A stretch of 64,000 nt of DNA from Candidatus Anaerostipes avistercoris (GTDB taxonomy: Bacteria; Bacillota; Clostridia; Lachnospirales; Lachnospiraceae), in assembly GCA_019119895.1 (NCBI GenBank), contig DWWD01000016.1, forward strand, positions 40,379 to 104,378, read 5' to 3'. The notes beneath the pieces are model-generated. The model saw only the letters and a list, made by a program, of their open reading frames with translations. It was not told the DNA's origin and ran no database searches. Positions 29,964-39,682 of this stretch are shown piece by piece. The first letter of the stretch is position 1, and each line of letters opens with the position of its first letter. A program made the translations under genes and the position numbers.

Positions 29964-30061
29964 TAGTACATCATTTAAGGAAGGCATGGAAAGAAAAAAA
30001 TCAGAGAAAGGAGGATAATTTTTTAACACAGATTCACAGATGAAAAGAAGGAGGTAACGAA

Positions 30062-30820
30062 ATGGAGTTAACAGTCATTCAGGCATTGATCATTGCAATC
30101 TGGGTTGCGCTGATTGAATCCAGATGCCTTGGATATGCCACATTAACATTACGCTTCAGTCCATTGATGACAGGATTTGTCTGCGGAGCTGTCATGGGAA
30201 ATGTTTCTGAGGCTATGATGGTAACCGCAACCATTCAGTTGATTTATATGGGAGCGGTTGCGCCAGGAGGAACATTGCCAAGTGAACCGGCAATTGCTGC
30301 TGCAATTGCGGTACCGGTAGCATTGATCGGAAACCTGAGTCCGAATCAGGCAGTGGCAATTGCAGTGCCAGTAGGATTGCTGGGATCATACTTATATCAG
30401 TTCCGATTCTTTTTGAATACGTTCTTTACAAAAGTAATGGATAAGTATGCGGCAGAAGGAGATGGAAGGAGATTGGGAATTTCCATTATGCTGATTCCGA
30501 CAGTAATTTCTTTCTGTTTGTTTATTCCGCTGACATTTATTGCTTTATATTTTGGAGCACCAGTCATTTCGGATGTAGTTAATATGATTTCCAATGGACC
30601 AATTTTTCATATTCTGGAAGTTGTTGGCGGCGGACTCGCAGCTCTTGGAATTGCAGTTATTATGCATGTTATAGGAAAGAAGAGTCTGCTCATTTTCTTC
30701 TTCCTGGCATATTTTATGAGCGTTTCACTGAGCAGTCTGGAAATTAATACAGTGACTTATGCAATCTTTGGATGTATTTGTGCAGGAATGTACATTCTGT
30801 TTACTGCAAAAGAAGCGTAA
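30062..30820 (+). CDS. PTS mannose/fructose/sorbose family EIIC
   Basis: Multi-TM, LIESRCLGYATLTLRFSPLMTGFVCGAVMGN; followed by IID, IIA, IIB. Confidence 0.92.
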   Translation: MELTVIQALIIAIWVALIESRCLGYATLTLRFSPLMTGFVCGAVMGNVSEAMMVTATIQLIYMGAVAPGGTLPSEPAIAAAIAVPVALIGNLSPNQAVAIAVPVGLLGSYLYQFRFFLNTFFTKVMDKYAAEGDGRRLGISIMLIPTVISFCLFIPLTFIALYFGAPVISDVVNMISNGPIFHILEVVGGGLAALGIAVIMHVIGKKSLLIFFFLAYFMSVSLSSLEINTVTYAIFGCICAGMYILFTAKEA

Positions 30821-30835
30821 AGGGAGGTGTGAAAT

Positions 30836-31750
30836 ATGAGTGAATATATCGAACAGTTTATGGATGAAGAAGGAACGATAACGGCGGATACAAGTGTTAT
30901 GACAAAGCTGGAAAATGCACCGGAACCAATTACAAATAAAGATTTGCTCAAATCATGGTTTCGCTGGTGGTGGGCAAATGAAGTGCCGCATACATATGAC
31001 CGTATGCTGGCTCCGGCATTTTGCTTTGGAATGATTCCGGCATTAAAAAAGCTTTACAAAGACAAAGCGATGCTCGCGGAGGCATTTCAGAGACATTTAA
31101 TGTTCTTTAATACGCAGGCAGTCTGGGGCGGAGGAACGCTGACAGGAGTTTCTATTTCTTTGGAAGAAGCGAGAGCAAAAGCACTTCATGAAGGAAAGCC
31201 GGAAGAAGCGGTAGATGTCTCTATGATCAATAATACTAAGATTGGATTGATGGGTCCTTTGGCAGGAATTGGAGATGCCATTGATTCTGGTACAGTACAA
31301 TATATCTTTATTGCGATTTTTCTTCCGTTTGCAAAATCAGGAAGCGGTCTGGGAGCTTTACTTCCATTTTTATGTTTTGCATTGTCAACCTTTATTTACG
31401 GCTTTTTCTTTACCAAAATGGGATACAGCTTAGGACGAGGCGCTGCAAAAGAGATCATGACAGGAGCAAAAATGAAATCAGTGATCAATGCGCTGGGAGT
31501 TCTTGGATTGTTTATGATGGGAATCATGGCAGCACAGTATGTGGATGTTTCCAGTGCACTGGAATTTACGATCAATCAAAAGGAATTTGTCATTCAGGAT
31601 ATTCTGGATTCCATCCTTCCGGGGCTCCTTCCGCTGTTGACAGTACTCGCATTGTATCTGTTCTTTGACAAGAAGGGATTAAAGATTACGAAAGGTATGA
31701 TTGTATTGACTGTTTCACTGATTATATTAGCAGCAATTGGAATTTTATAA
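30836..31750 (+). CDS. PTS mannose/fructose/sorbose family EIID
   Basis: ALKKLYKDKAMLAEAFQRHLMFFNTQAVWGGGTLTGVSISLEE, GPLAGIGDAID. Confidence 0.94.
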   Translation: MSEYIEQFMDEEGTITADTSVMTKLENAPEPITNKDLLKSWFRWWWANEVPHTYDRMLAPAFCFGMIPALKKLYKDKAMLAEAFQRHLMFFNTQAVWGGGTLTGVSISLEEARAKALHEGKPEEAVDVSMINNTKIGLMGPLAGIGDAIDSGTVQYIFIAIFLPFAKSGSGLGALLPFLCFALSTFIYGFFFTKMGYSLGRGAAKEIMTGAKMKSVINALGVLGLFMMGIMAAQYVDVSSALEFTINQKEFVIQDILDSILPGLLPLLTVLALYLFFDKKGLKITKGMIVLTVSLIILAAIGIL

Positions 31751-31766
31751 AACTGGAGGAAGCAAA

Positions 31767-32180
31767 ATGGCAAATCGGGCAATTATTGTAATCACACACG
31801 GAGAATTTGGAATAGAGCTGATTAAAAGTGCAGAAATGATCATGGGTCCACAGGAAGATGTAAAGGGGCTCGGGCTCCGTCCCGGAGAATCCGTTGATGA
31901 TCTGCGGGCAGAAGCAGGGGAAACGGTAGAAAAATTTAAGGAAGACGGAAAAGAAATCATCGTATGCTGTGACGTGCTGGGCGGAAGTCCAAGCAACGTA
32001 GCGCTGTTCCTTGCAGCAAAATATGATCTTCAGATTTTTACAGGTGTTAATATGCCGCTCCTGATCGAATTATTCCAGGGATATCAGGACGATGAAGATA
32101 CGGAAGAACTTTTAAACCGGGCAGAAGCGACAGGTTCTGAGGGCGTAAAACGTTTGGCAAAAGATTTTTTAAAAAAATAG
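31767..32180 (+). CDS. PTS mannose-family EIIA
   Basis: IIVITHGEFGIELIKSAEMIMG with active-site His; DVLGGSPSNVA. Confidence 0.92.
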   Translation: MANRAIIVITHGEFGIELIKSAEMIMGPQEDVKGLGLRPGESVDDLRAEAGETVEKFKEDGKEIIVCCDVLGGSPSNVALFLAAKYDLQIFTGVNMPLLIELFQGYQDDEDTEELLNRAEATGSEGVKRLAKDFLKK

Positions 32181-32201
32181 AATCAACAGGAGGTAAAACA
32201 A

Positions 32202-32690
32202 ATGGGTACAATTAATTTAGTAAGAATTGACGACAGACTGATCCACGGACAGGTAATGACAAAATGGTCCAAAGGAATGGGAACCAATGCGATTTATGTT
32301 ATTGATGATGTAACGGCAGCAGATGATTTTATGAAAGATATCTACATCTCAACAAATTCTTCAGCAAATTTAAAAATTGAAGTTTACAGCGTGGATGAAG
32401 CAGTAGAAGAGTATAAAAAGAATCAGTACGGAGATGACAAAGTCATCTTATTATTTAAGACGGTTGCATATGCCAAAAAATTTATTGAGGCAGGAATTCC
32501 TGTGGATTCTCTCTGCGTCGGCGGTATTGCCAAGAAACCGAAAGCAACATTTGTAATTTCTACTGTAGGTCTGACACAGGAAGATGCGCAGCAGCTGAAA
32601 GAACTTCATGACAAGGGAATCGAAGTATACTTCCAGATTGTGCCGGATACACCGAAAGTTTCTTTCGAAGATGCTATGAAGAAAATGTAG
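32202..32690 (+). CDS. PTS mannose/fructose/sorbose family EIIB
   Basis: NLVRIDDRLIHGQVMTKWSK active-site motif. Confidence 0.94.
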   Translation: MGTINLVRIDDRLIHGQVMTKWSKGMGTNAIYVIDDVTAADDFMKDIYISTNSSANLKIEVYSVDEAVEEYKKNQYGDDKVILLFKTVAYAKKFIEAGIPVDSLCVGGIAKKPKATFVISTVGLTQEDAQQLKELHDKGIEVYFQIVPDTPKVSFEDAMKKM

Positions 32691-32701
32691 GAGAAGACTG
32701 T

Positions 32702-33682
32702 ATGGTTGAATATCGAATTGCAATTGTAAATTCCAGCAGTTTCGGAAGAAGGTTTCCAGATCAAATGGAGAGGCTGCAGAAAATCGGAACAGTGGAAAGA
32801 ATTACAGTTGACGGCATGATGAGAGGAAAAGAACTGGCAGAACGGCTCCGGGGATATAATTTGATCATTTCCAGCGTTACTCCCTTTTTTGACCGGGAAT
32901 TTTTTGAGAATAAGGACGAGTTGCTGATCATTTCCAGGCATGGTATCGGCTATAACAATATCGACTTAGAAGCAGCCAGAGAACATAACACGACAGTATC
33001 AATCGTCCCGCCTCTGGTGGAGAGGGATGCCGTAGCAGAAAACGCGGTAGCAAATCTCATGGCTGTCATGCGCATGACAGTTCCAGCTGTCAAGGCAGCA
33101 TCAGAGAATCGGTGGAAAGACCGGGCCAGCTTTGTTGGAAACGGAATTACAGGGAAAACAGTGGGCGTGATCGGCTGTGGAAATATCGGAAGCAGGGTAG
33201 CAGAGATATTAAAACACGGATTCAATACCCGGCTGCTGGTAACAGATCCGAATCTAGATCTTGAATGGGCCAGGGAACACGGAGCAGAACAGGTTGATTT
33301 GGAAACTCTGGTATCAGAAGCAGACATTATTTCTCTGAACTGCACTCTGAATGAGACATCATTTCATATTCTGAATCAGCAGATGTTTGAGAAAATGAAA
33401 CCAGGCGTATATATTACAAATACAGCAAGAGGAGATCTTATTGATGAAGAGGCTGCCTGTAAGGCTATTGAAAATGGAATTATAAAAGGAATGGCAGTCG
33501 ATGTGATGCATGAAGAACCGGCCTCAAACACACATCCGTATTTTAGATATGATAATGTTCTGGTGACACCGCATACATCAGCTTATACAATCGAATGTCT
33601 GCAGGGTATGGGAGAAAAATGTGTAGAAGACCTGGAAAAAATAATTGTCGGGCAGAAACCTGAATGCACTGTAGAGAAATAG
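32702..33682 (+). CDS. D-isomer-specific 2-hydroxyacid dehydrogenase
   Basis: VGVIGCGNIGSRVAEIL, TARGDLIDEEA, DVMHEEPASNTHPYF, TPHTSAYT. Confidence 0.92.
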   Translation: MVEYRIAIVNSSSFGRRFPDQMERLQKIGTVERITVDGMMRGKELAERLRGYNLIISSVTPFFDREFFENKDELLIISRHGIGYNNIDLEAAREHNTTVSIVPPLVERDAVAENAVANLMAVMRMTVPAVKAASENRWKDRASFVGNGITGKTVGVIGCGNIGSRVAEILKHGFNTRLLVTDPNLDLEWAREHGAEQVDLETLVSEADIISLNCTLNETSFHILNQQMFEKMKPGVYITNTARGDLIDEEAACKAIENGIIKGMAVDVMHEEPASNTHPYFRYDNVLVTPHTSAYTIECLQGMGEKCVEDLEKIIVGQKPECTVEK

Positions 33683-33691
33683 TATGAAGCC

Positions 33692-33725
33692 AGAAGCCCT
33701 TTTCATTCAGTGGAAAAGGGCTTCT
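33692..33725. other. Intra-operon hairpin without U-tract
   Basis: agaagcccttttc-attcagtg-gaaaagggcttct, 13 bp perfect stem. Confidence 0.7.
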
Positions 33726-33750
33726 GCTGCAAATACCACAGGAGAAAACA

Positions 33751-34452
33751 ATGAAGAAATTATTGATTTTTGATATGGATGGTCTGATGTTCGAAAGTGG
33801 GAAAATGGCGTTCCGCGGATATCTAGAATCGGCCAGAAAATATGATTATCAGATGACTCATGATGTATATTATTATCTGACCGGCCGTACCTGTGAAGAA
33901 ATTTATGACGAAATGAAGAATTTATACGGAAGCGAGAACGATACGAGAACATGGCGGGAAGAGATGCTGAGAAGCAAACAGGAGATTCTTGAAAAAGAGC
34001 AGAAGATAGGAAAGAAGCCCGGCCTGCTGGAACTTCTGCAATACTGCCGTGAAAATGAAATTCAGACAGCCATGGCATCTTCTAATGATTTGATGATGAT
34101 CAGACAGTATCTGCAGATGGAACAGATGGAGGGAATGATACCATTTATTGTTTCAGGCGAAGAAGTCAGGCGAGGCAAACCGGATCCGGAAATTTTTCAG
34201 AAAGCATGCAGGAAGGCAGGAGCAGAACCGGAGGAAGTTTTGGTTCTGGAAGATTCCATGGTAGGTATTTTGGCCGCAAACAGAGCCGGATATCAAAGTG
34301 TATGGATTGAAGATGATATTACAGAATTGCCGGAGTATGATGGAAAAATAAAATTAAAAAAATCGTTGGACAGGAAGAATATGAAATGGGGCAGACCGGA
34401 TTTTGTATGTAAATCATTAAAAGAAGTTGTAAACCTTTTGAAGGAGTTATAA
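33751..34452 (+). CDS. HAD family phosphatase, beta-phosphoglucomutase-like
   Basis: IFDMDGLMFESG, MASSNDLMMIRQYL, RGKPDPEIF, VLEDSMVGILAANRAG. Confidence 0.9.
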   Translation: MKKLLIFDMDGLMFESGKMAFRGYLESARKYDYQMTHDVYYYLTGRTCEEIYDEMKNLYGSENDTRTWREEMLRSKQEILEKEQKIGKKPGLLELLQYCRENEIQTAMASSNDLMMIRQYLQMEQMEGMIPFIVSGEEVRRGKPDPEIFQKACRKAGAEPEEVLVLEDSMVGILAANRAGYQSVWIEDDITELPEYDGKIKLKKSLDRKNMKWGRPDFVCKSLKEVVNLLKEL

Positions 34453-34453
34453 T

Positions 34454-35005
34454 ATGAGAGAAGAATATCTTATTTATTCAGACAGAACAAAACAAATCCT
34501 GTCATTCATTATGAATTTAATTCTGATTGGGATATGCGGGTGTTTTATGACGATGGAAGCAATGTCCATATGGCTGAAGCTTTTTCTTGGTGTGATGATC
34601 GTATTTATGATAATTATGGAAGGGAAAGTCATCTGCCGGCTGAAAGAAAAGAAGATTTTGTACCGTCTGGATCAGAAAGGAATCACGGATTATACAGATC
34701 CGGAAAAGACCATATATCTGGATTGGAAAGACGTGGGAAAAGTTGAAACTGTTGTGAATAATACTTCTCTGCAAATCGGAATCATGGGGATAAAGGTATC
34801 AGAAGATAAAAACAGGATGGGAGAGATTTTAAAAAGAAATTTATCTGCGAATGGGAATATGTCATTTTATCATATTGTGATTGATGGATTTCAGTTTCGA
34901 AAAAAAGTATTTCGTGAGATCATTCACCAGTGCAGATATTTTGCTGTGAAGTATCATCCATCTGTTGTGATAACAGAAAGTAATGATCCGTTTTTGAAAC
35001 GGTAA
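34454..35005 (+). CDS. Small membrane protein, STM3941-like
   Basis: Two TM segments then a PH-like region (LYRLDQKGITDYT...YLDWKDVGKVE). Confidence 0.55.
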   Translation: MREEYLIYSDRTKQILSFIMNLILIGICGCFMTMEAMSIWLKLFLGVMIVFMIIMEGKVICRLKEKKILYRLDQKGITDYTDPEKTIYLDWKDVGKVETVVNNTSLQIGIMGIKVSEDKNRMGEILKRNLSANGNMSFYHIVIDGFQFRKKVFREIIHQCRYFAVKYHPSVVITESNDPFLKR

Positions 35006-35024
35006 AAGAAATGGAGTGATTGTA

Positions 35025-36437
35025 ATGGGAAAAAGTTCAATTGGCGTCTACGGAATGGGAGTTATGGGCCAGAGTCTTGCTTTAAATATGATGAATCATG
35101 GGTATCAGGTTTCTGTGTTTAACATTGATTATGATGTAACAGAAAAATTTGTCCAGACAAAAGCACTGGGCAAAAGTGTACAGCCGTGTAAAGAATTGAA
35201 GGAATTTACAGATTCTCTGGAGAAACCAAGAAGAGTATTCCTTATGGTAACAGCAGGAAAAGTGACGGATTTAGTGATTGATCAATTGAAGGAATGCCTG
35301 GAAGAAGGCGACATTATCATTGATGGAGGAAACTCATATTTTAAAGATACGATTCGAAGATTTAAGGAACTAAGAGAATATGGACTTCATTTTATCGGAA
35401 CGGGAGTTTCCGGTGGAGAAAAAGGTGCTCTGGAAGGACCAAGTATGATGCCGTCAGGAGATCCGGAAGCATATCAGTACGTAGAACAGATTTTTACCGA
35501 TATTTCAGCAAAGGCAAAGGACGGAGCTCCATGCTGTGCATATATCGGCGGAGATGGTTCCGGGCATTATGTAAAGATGGTACATAATGGAATTGAATAC
35601 GCTGATATTCAGATTATTTGTGAAGCGTACGATTTGATGCGCAATGGAGCGGGCTTTTCTATAGAAGAAATTCAACAGGTATTTGAACAGTGGAATCAGG
35701 GAAGGTTAAAATCATACTTAATAGAAATAACCAGCAAGATTTTAAAGAAAAAGGATGAAGAAACCGGAAAATATCTTGTGGATGTGATTCAGGATAAGGC
35801 AGGGCAGAAAGGGACCGGAAAATGGACCAGCATGGAGGGACTGGATATTGGAGCAGCTATCCCGACAATTGCAGAGTCAGTATTTTCCAGATATATTTCT
35901 GCGCAGAAGGAAGAAAGAGTCCGCGCAAGCCTGGAATTAACAGTAAATTTATCTGCGGAAGTAACCGACAAAGAAGAGTTTGTCCGTGATTTGGAAGCAG
36001 CCGTATATGCAGCAAAAATATGCTGCTATGCCCAGGGATTTGAATTGCTGAAAAAAGCGGCAGCAGAATATGGATGGGTATTGGATTTTGGACAAATTGC
36101 TATGATCTGGCGGGAAGGATGTATTATTCGTGCTGATTTTCTGGAAGATATCAAAGCTGCTTATGATCAGGGTGAAGTGTCTAATTTGATGCTGACTTCA
36201 AAATTTAAAAAAGAATTATTAGATGCGCAGAAATCATGGCGGCGAATTGTGTGTCATATCGTGAATAGTGGAATCTATGCTCCGGCATTAACCAGTACAC
36301 TGAATTATTTCGATGGATACCGCTGTGAAAGAACCAGTGCAAATCTCACACAGGCACAGAGAGATTTCTTTGGTGCGCATACCTATGAGCGTACAGACCG
36401 GGAAGGAATTTTCCATACCATATGGGAAGAAGAGTAA
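35025..36437 (+). CDS. gnd: 6-phosphogluconate dehydrogenase, decarboxylating
   Basis: IGVYGMGVMGQSLALNMMNHGY, IIDGGNSYFKDT, GVSGGEKGALEGPSMMPSG, GGDGSGHYVKMVHNGIEYADIQ. Confidence 0.95.
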   Translation: MGKSSIGVYGMGVMGQSLALNMMNHGYQVSVFNIDYDVTEKFVQTKALGKSVQPCKELKEFTDSLEKPRRVFLMVTAGKVTDLVIDQLKECLEEGDIIIDGGNSYFKDTIRRFKELREYGLHFIGTGVSGGEKGALEGPSMMPSGDPEAYQYVEQIFTDISAKAKDGAPCCAYIGGDGSGHYVKMVHNGIEYADIQIICEAYDLMRNGAGFSIEEIQQVFEQWNQGRLKSYLIEITSKILKKKDEETGKYLVDVIQDKAGQKGTGKWTSMEGLDIGAAIPTIAESVFSRYISAQKEERVRASLELTVNLSAEVTDKEEFVRDLEAAVYAAKICCYAQGFELLKKAAAEYGWVLDFGQIAMIWREGCIIRADFLEDIKAAYDQGEVSNLMLTSKFKKELLDAQKSWRRIVCHIVNSGIYAPALTSTLNYFDGYRCERTSANLTQAQRDFFGAHTYERTDREGIFHTIWEEE

Positions 36438-36456
36438 AAAGACAGTGAAATTGAGC

Positions 36457-36491
36457 CACAGAAAAGACGAGGAATCCTCGTCTTTTCTGTG
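36457..36491. terminator. Perfect 17-bp palindrome, bidirectional terminator
   Basis: cacagaaaagacgagga-a-tcctcgtcttttctgtg between convergent genes. Confidence 0.75.
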
Positions 36492-36516
36492 CTTGTTTTC
36501 TTTTCAGGGGGATTTC

Positions 36517-37440
36517 TTATGATAGTAAGAAATCCCCCTGCCGGATATCCTGAACCTTCAGCTGATGAGCAATTTCATTCAGTACGGTTCGTTTCCGGAG
36601 GCTCCATAAAGGCGCGATCAGCAGGTCTCTTGGACCATCGCCGGTCAGACGGTGGATGACAATATCTTTGCGAAGGTTTCCAATGCAGCGAAGAATCAGA
36701 TCAATATAGGACTCCATGGTAAAGACGGGAAAAGGATCTTCCCGGTACATATCTGCCAGGTCGGTGCCTTTTAGTATATGAAGCATGGAAAATTTAACTC
36801 CGTGGACTGGAAGAGAATTGAGATACCGGACGGATTCCAGCATCATCTCCTCTGTTTCGCCGGGCAGGCCCAGAATCAGATGAACCACTGTCCACACGCC
36901 GATAGAAGATAAATTCCAAACTGCCTCCTCAAAACAGGAAAGAGGATAGCCACGGCGGATCAGTCCGGCGGTAGACGGATGAATGGTCTGGAGCCCCAGT
37001 TCCACAAAAACCGGTTTTTGGTTATTTAGTTCTTTCAGCAGTGACAGAACGTCACTGGGAAGGCAGTCCGGCCGGGTTCCAATGGCGAGAGCGGCAATGC
37101 GGGGATCTTCCATGGCTTCGGTAAACAGCTGACGGAGCCGGGACACCGGGGCATAAGTATTGGTAAAAGCCTGAAAATAAGCAATATATCTGGAAGATGG
37201 ATTTTTTGCCGCTACAAGAGAGATACCCTGAGTGATCTGATCCTGGATGGAGAGACGGGCGTCTGAAGCAAAATCACCGGAGCCGCCTTCACTGCAGAAG
37301 ATACAGCCGCCGGTTCCGATGGTTCCATCCCGGTTGGGACATGTAAATCCGCCGTCCAGGGATACTTTATAAATTTTTTCCCCAAATGTATTTTTTAAAA
37401 AGCTGTCAAAGGAATAGTAGCGTTTTCCGTGCCAGTCCAT
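36517..37440 (-). CDS. TIGR01212 family radical SAM protein (YtqA-like)
   Basis: MDWHGKRYYSFDSFLKNTFGEKIYKVSLDGGFTCPNRDGTIGTGGCIFCSEGGSGDF; gggaggt RBS gives start 37440 rather than 37512. Confidence 0.9.
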   Translation of the reverse strand: MDWHGKRYYSFDSFLKNTFGEKIYKVSLDGGFTCPNRDGTIGTGGCIFCSEGGSGDFASDARLSIQDQITQGISLVAAKNPSSRYIAYFQAFTNTYAPVSRLRQLFTEAMEDPRIAALAIGTRPDCLPSDVLSLLKELNNQKPVFVELGLQTIHPSTAGLIRRGYPLSCFEEAVWNLSSIGVWTVVHLILGLPGETEEMMLESVRYLNSLPVHGVKFSMLHILKGTDLADMYREDPFPVFTMESYIDLILRCIGNLRKDIVIHRLTGDGPRDLLIAPLWSLRKRTVLNEIAHQLKVQDIRQGDFLLS

Positions 37441-37636
37441 ATAAAACCTCCCAAAATAGTAAATAGAATTGAAATATCTGTCAGTTTTCCAGATAAACCT
37501 AGCATAAAACAAGACATCTGCGCAAGTATAGTTTCTATTTTCCTTAGATTTTACAAAAATTTAGAAAGAATTAACGGAATGATTGCAGGAATTTTCAATT
37601 CATCCGATATGATGGTAGTAAAGGAGGGTGAATAAA

Positions 37637-38152
37637 ATGAATGCAGTAATGCGATTTGATGTAAGAACGTCGATGAAACTTCAAAGACATAAAAATCCTG
37701 CAGTGGATAAAGTGCTTTTGGGAATAACAAAATCAGCAAACGGCGGGATGATATGGATTGCGGCGGGATTGCTGCTGCTGGCTATCCCGGGATACAGAGG
37801 AGCCGGGATTTTCTATTTTGAGGTGCTGGCTGCCACGGCAGTTGTAAATAATATTATTTTAAAATCAACCTTTATGAGGAAACGGCCATGCGACCTGTTT
37901 AAAAAGATACCGGTATTGATCAAGAGACCCCATGGTTCTTCATTTCCATCCGGACATACAGCCGTATCCTTTGCGTGCGCGGCAGCACTGTGCGCCATCT
38001 GCCTTCCGGCAGGAATTTTTGCATTATGTCTGGCGGCTGTGATCGGATTTACGAGAATCTACTTTTTTGTACATTTCTTTACGGATGTGTTGTTCGGCGT
38101 CATATCAGGACTTGCGACGGCGGTTATTTGCATCGTAATCTTTCTGCTCTGA
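37637..38152 (+). CDS. PAP2-family phosphatase
   Basis: KRPCDLFKKIP...GSSFPSGHTAVSFA...FVHFFTDVLFG. Confidence 0.88.
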   Translation: MNAVMRFDVRTSMKLQRHKNPAVDKVLLGITKSANGGMIWIAAGLLLLAIPGYRGAGIFYFEVLAATAVVNNIILKSTFMRKRPCDLFKKIPVLIKRPHGSSFPSGHTAVSFACAAALCAICLPAGIFALCLAAVIGFTRIYFFVHFFTDVLFGVISGLATAVICIVIFLL

Positions 38153-38268
38153 GCTGCAGGAGGAGCGATTGGAAAAGAGACTTTTCCGGTCGTTCCTTTT
38201 TTGCCCGGATTATGCTATTCTTATATAAGACAATCAGCACAATGCAAACGGGGAGAAGGCGGAATGAT

Positions 38269-39189
38269 ATGATAAAAACGCATCATATTGAATTTTATAT
38301 GGGAAGCCAGGAAGAAAAAATGGAAGGTTTTATAGAGGATTTTCCATATGCGCCGCTTTATGTGGAACTGGACAAATATGCAGGAAGATTCGTACCGTGG
38401 CACTGGCATAAGGCAGTAGAACTGTTTTATATGGAAAGCGGACAGCTGGAATATTACACACCAAAGCATAAAATCATATTCCCGGAAGGATCCGGCGGCC
38501 TGGTAAACAGCAATGTTCTTCATGCCACAAAAAATAGAAAAGGAAGAGAAAAGAATATACAGCTGATTCATATGTTTGACCTTTCGCTGATCGCAGGAGT
38601 CAAAGGCGGAAGAATCGATCAAAAGTATATTCAGCCGGTCTGTCAGGCGTCTCAGATTGAGATCGTGCCTCTGTTCGAGGATCATCCAAAAGAGGCAGAG
38701 ATCCTCCGGAGAATCCGTCAGACATTTGACCTTTCCGAAGACGAAACAGGGTATGAAATAAAGTTAAGAGAGGAACTTTCCAAAATATGGATGAGCCTCT
38801 TTGAATATATCATGCCTCAGCTGGAACAGAAAGAGCAGTATGATAAAGATAATGATGAGATTAAGGCGATGATGATATATGTTCATGAACATTATGGAGA
38901 AAAAATACGGGTCCGGGATCTGGCGGAAGCGGCCTGCATCAGCGAACGGGAATGCTTTCGGGTGTTTCAGAAATATCTTCATATGACGCCATACAGTTAT
39001 GTCGAAAGCTATCGGATTCAGGAGGCGTGCAGAATGCTGGAAGAAGGGCGGGATTCTGTTACATATATCGGTCAGGCGTGCGGACTGGGAAGCAGCAGTC
39101 ATTTCGGAAAAATCTTTCGGGAATACACAAAGGACACTCCGACTCAGTATCGAAAAAAATGGCAGGATTCTGATAGAAAAAGACGGTAA
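38269..39189 (+). CDS. AraC family transcriptional regulator with cupin domain
   Basis: FVPWHWHKAVELFYMESGQLEY cupin; C-terminal HTH (RVRDLAEAACISERECFRVFQKYLHMTPYSYVESYRI). Confidence 0.92.
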   Translation: MIKTHHIEFYMGSQEEKMEGFIEDFPYAPLYVELDKYAGRFVPWHWHKAVELFYMESGQLEYYTPKHKIIFPEGSGGLVNSNVLHATKNRKGREKNIQLIHMFDLSLIAGVKGGRIDQKYIQPVCQASQIEIVPLFEDHPKEAEILRRIRQTFDLSEDETGYEIKLREELSKIWMSLFEYIMPQLEQKEQYDKDNDEIKAMMIYVHEHYGEKIRVRDLAEAACISERECFRVFQKYLHMTPYSYVESYRIQEACRMLEEGRDSVTYIGQACGLGSSSHFGKIFREYTKDTPTQYRKKWQDSDRKRR

Positions 39190-39271
39190 TCAGATATTCC
39201 TTTTCACAGGAACAGAGTATGATAAAACCATACAAAACAGATTCTGAACTTGTGAAAGGAGGCAGTATAAT

Positions 39272-39622
39272 ATGGAGATTGTATGCATTTTGGATTTATC
39301 TGATACGAAATTCTACAGCAGCGGACTGGGGTTCTTCCTGAGATTTCTGGACAAAATTCTTGGAGATTATACTCTGAAAATATTGACGGATTCAGAAGAA
39401 TTTATTTCAAAAAGCCGGCATATGGATGTGGACCGGTTTCATTATCTGGTCTTTACAGATTCACAGATGACAGAGGATTTAGCCAGACAAATAGGGATTA
39501 CAGAGATTTATCCGGCTAAGAGAGGAGACTTTTATGCTCTGTATACATCCGTTTTCTGGAAAATTTACCATACTGGCCTGCAAAATGGCAGAATTGGAAT
39601 ATTATACGGGGAGACCGGGTAA
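39272..39622 (+). CDS. Hypothetical protein, 116 aa, no recognised family
   Basis: ORF with RBS (aaaggaggcagtataatATG), own downstream terminator. Confidence 0.6.
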   Translation: MEIVCILDLSDTKFYSSGLGFFLRFLDKILGDYTLKILTDSEEFISKSRHMDVDRFHYLVFTDSQMTEDLARQIGITEIYPAKRGDFYALYTSVFWKIYHTGLQNGRIGILYGETG

Positions 39623-39640
39623 CAGACAGCCGGAACGCAA

Positions 39641-39674
39641 AAAAGAGGAGTGATTCATCTGATCACTCCTTTTC
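39641..39674. terminator. Intrinsic terminator
   Basis: aggagtgat-tcatctg-atcactccttttctt. Confidence 0.7.
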
Positions 39675-39682
39675 TTCGTAAT

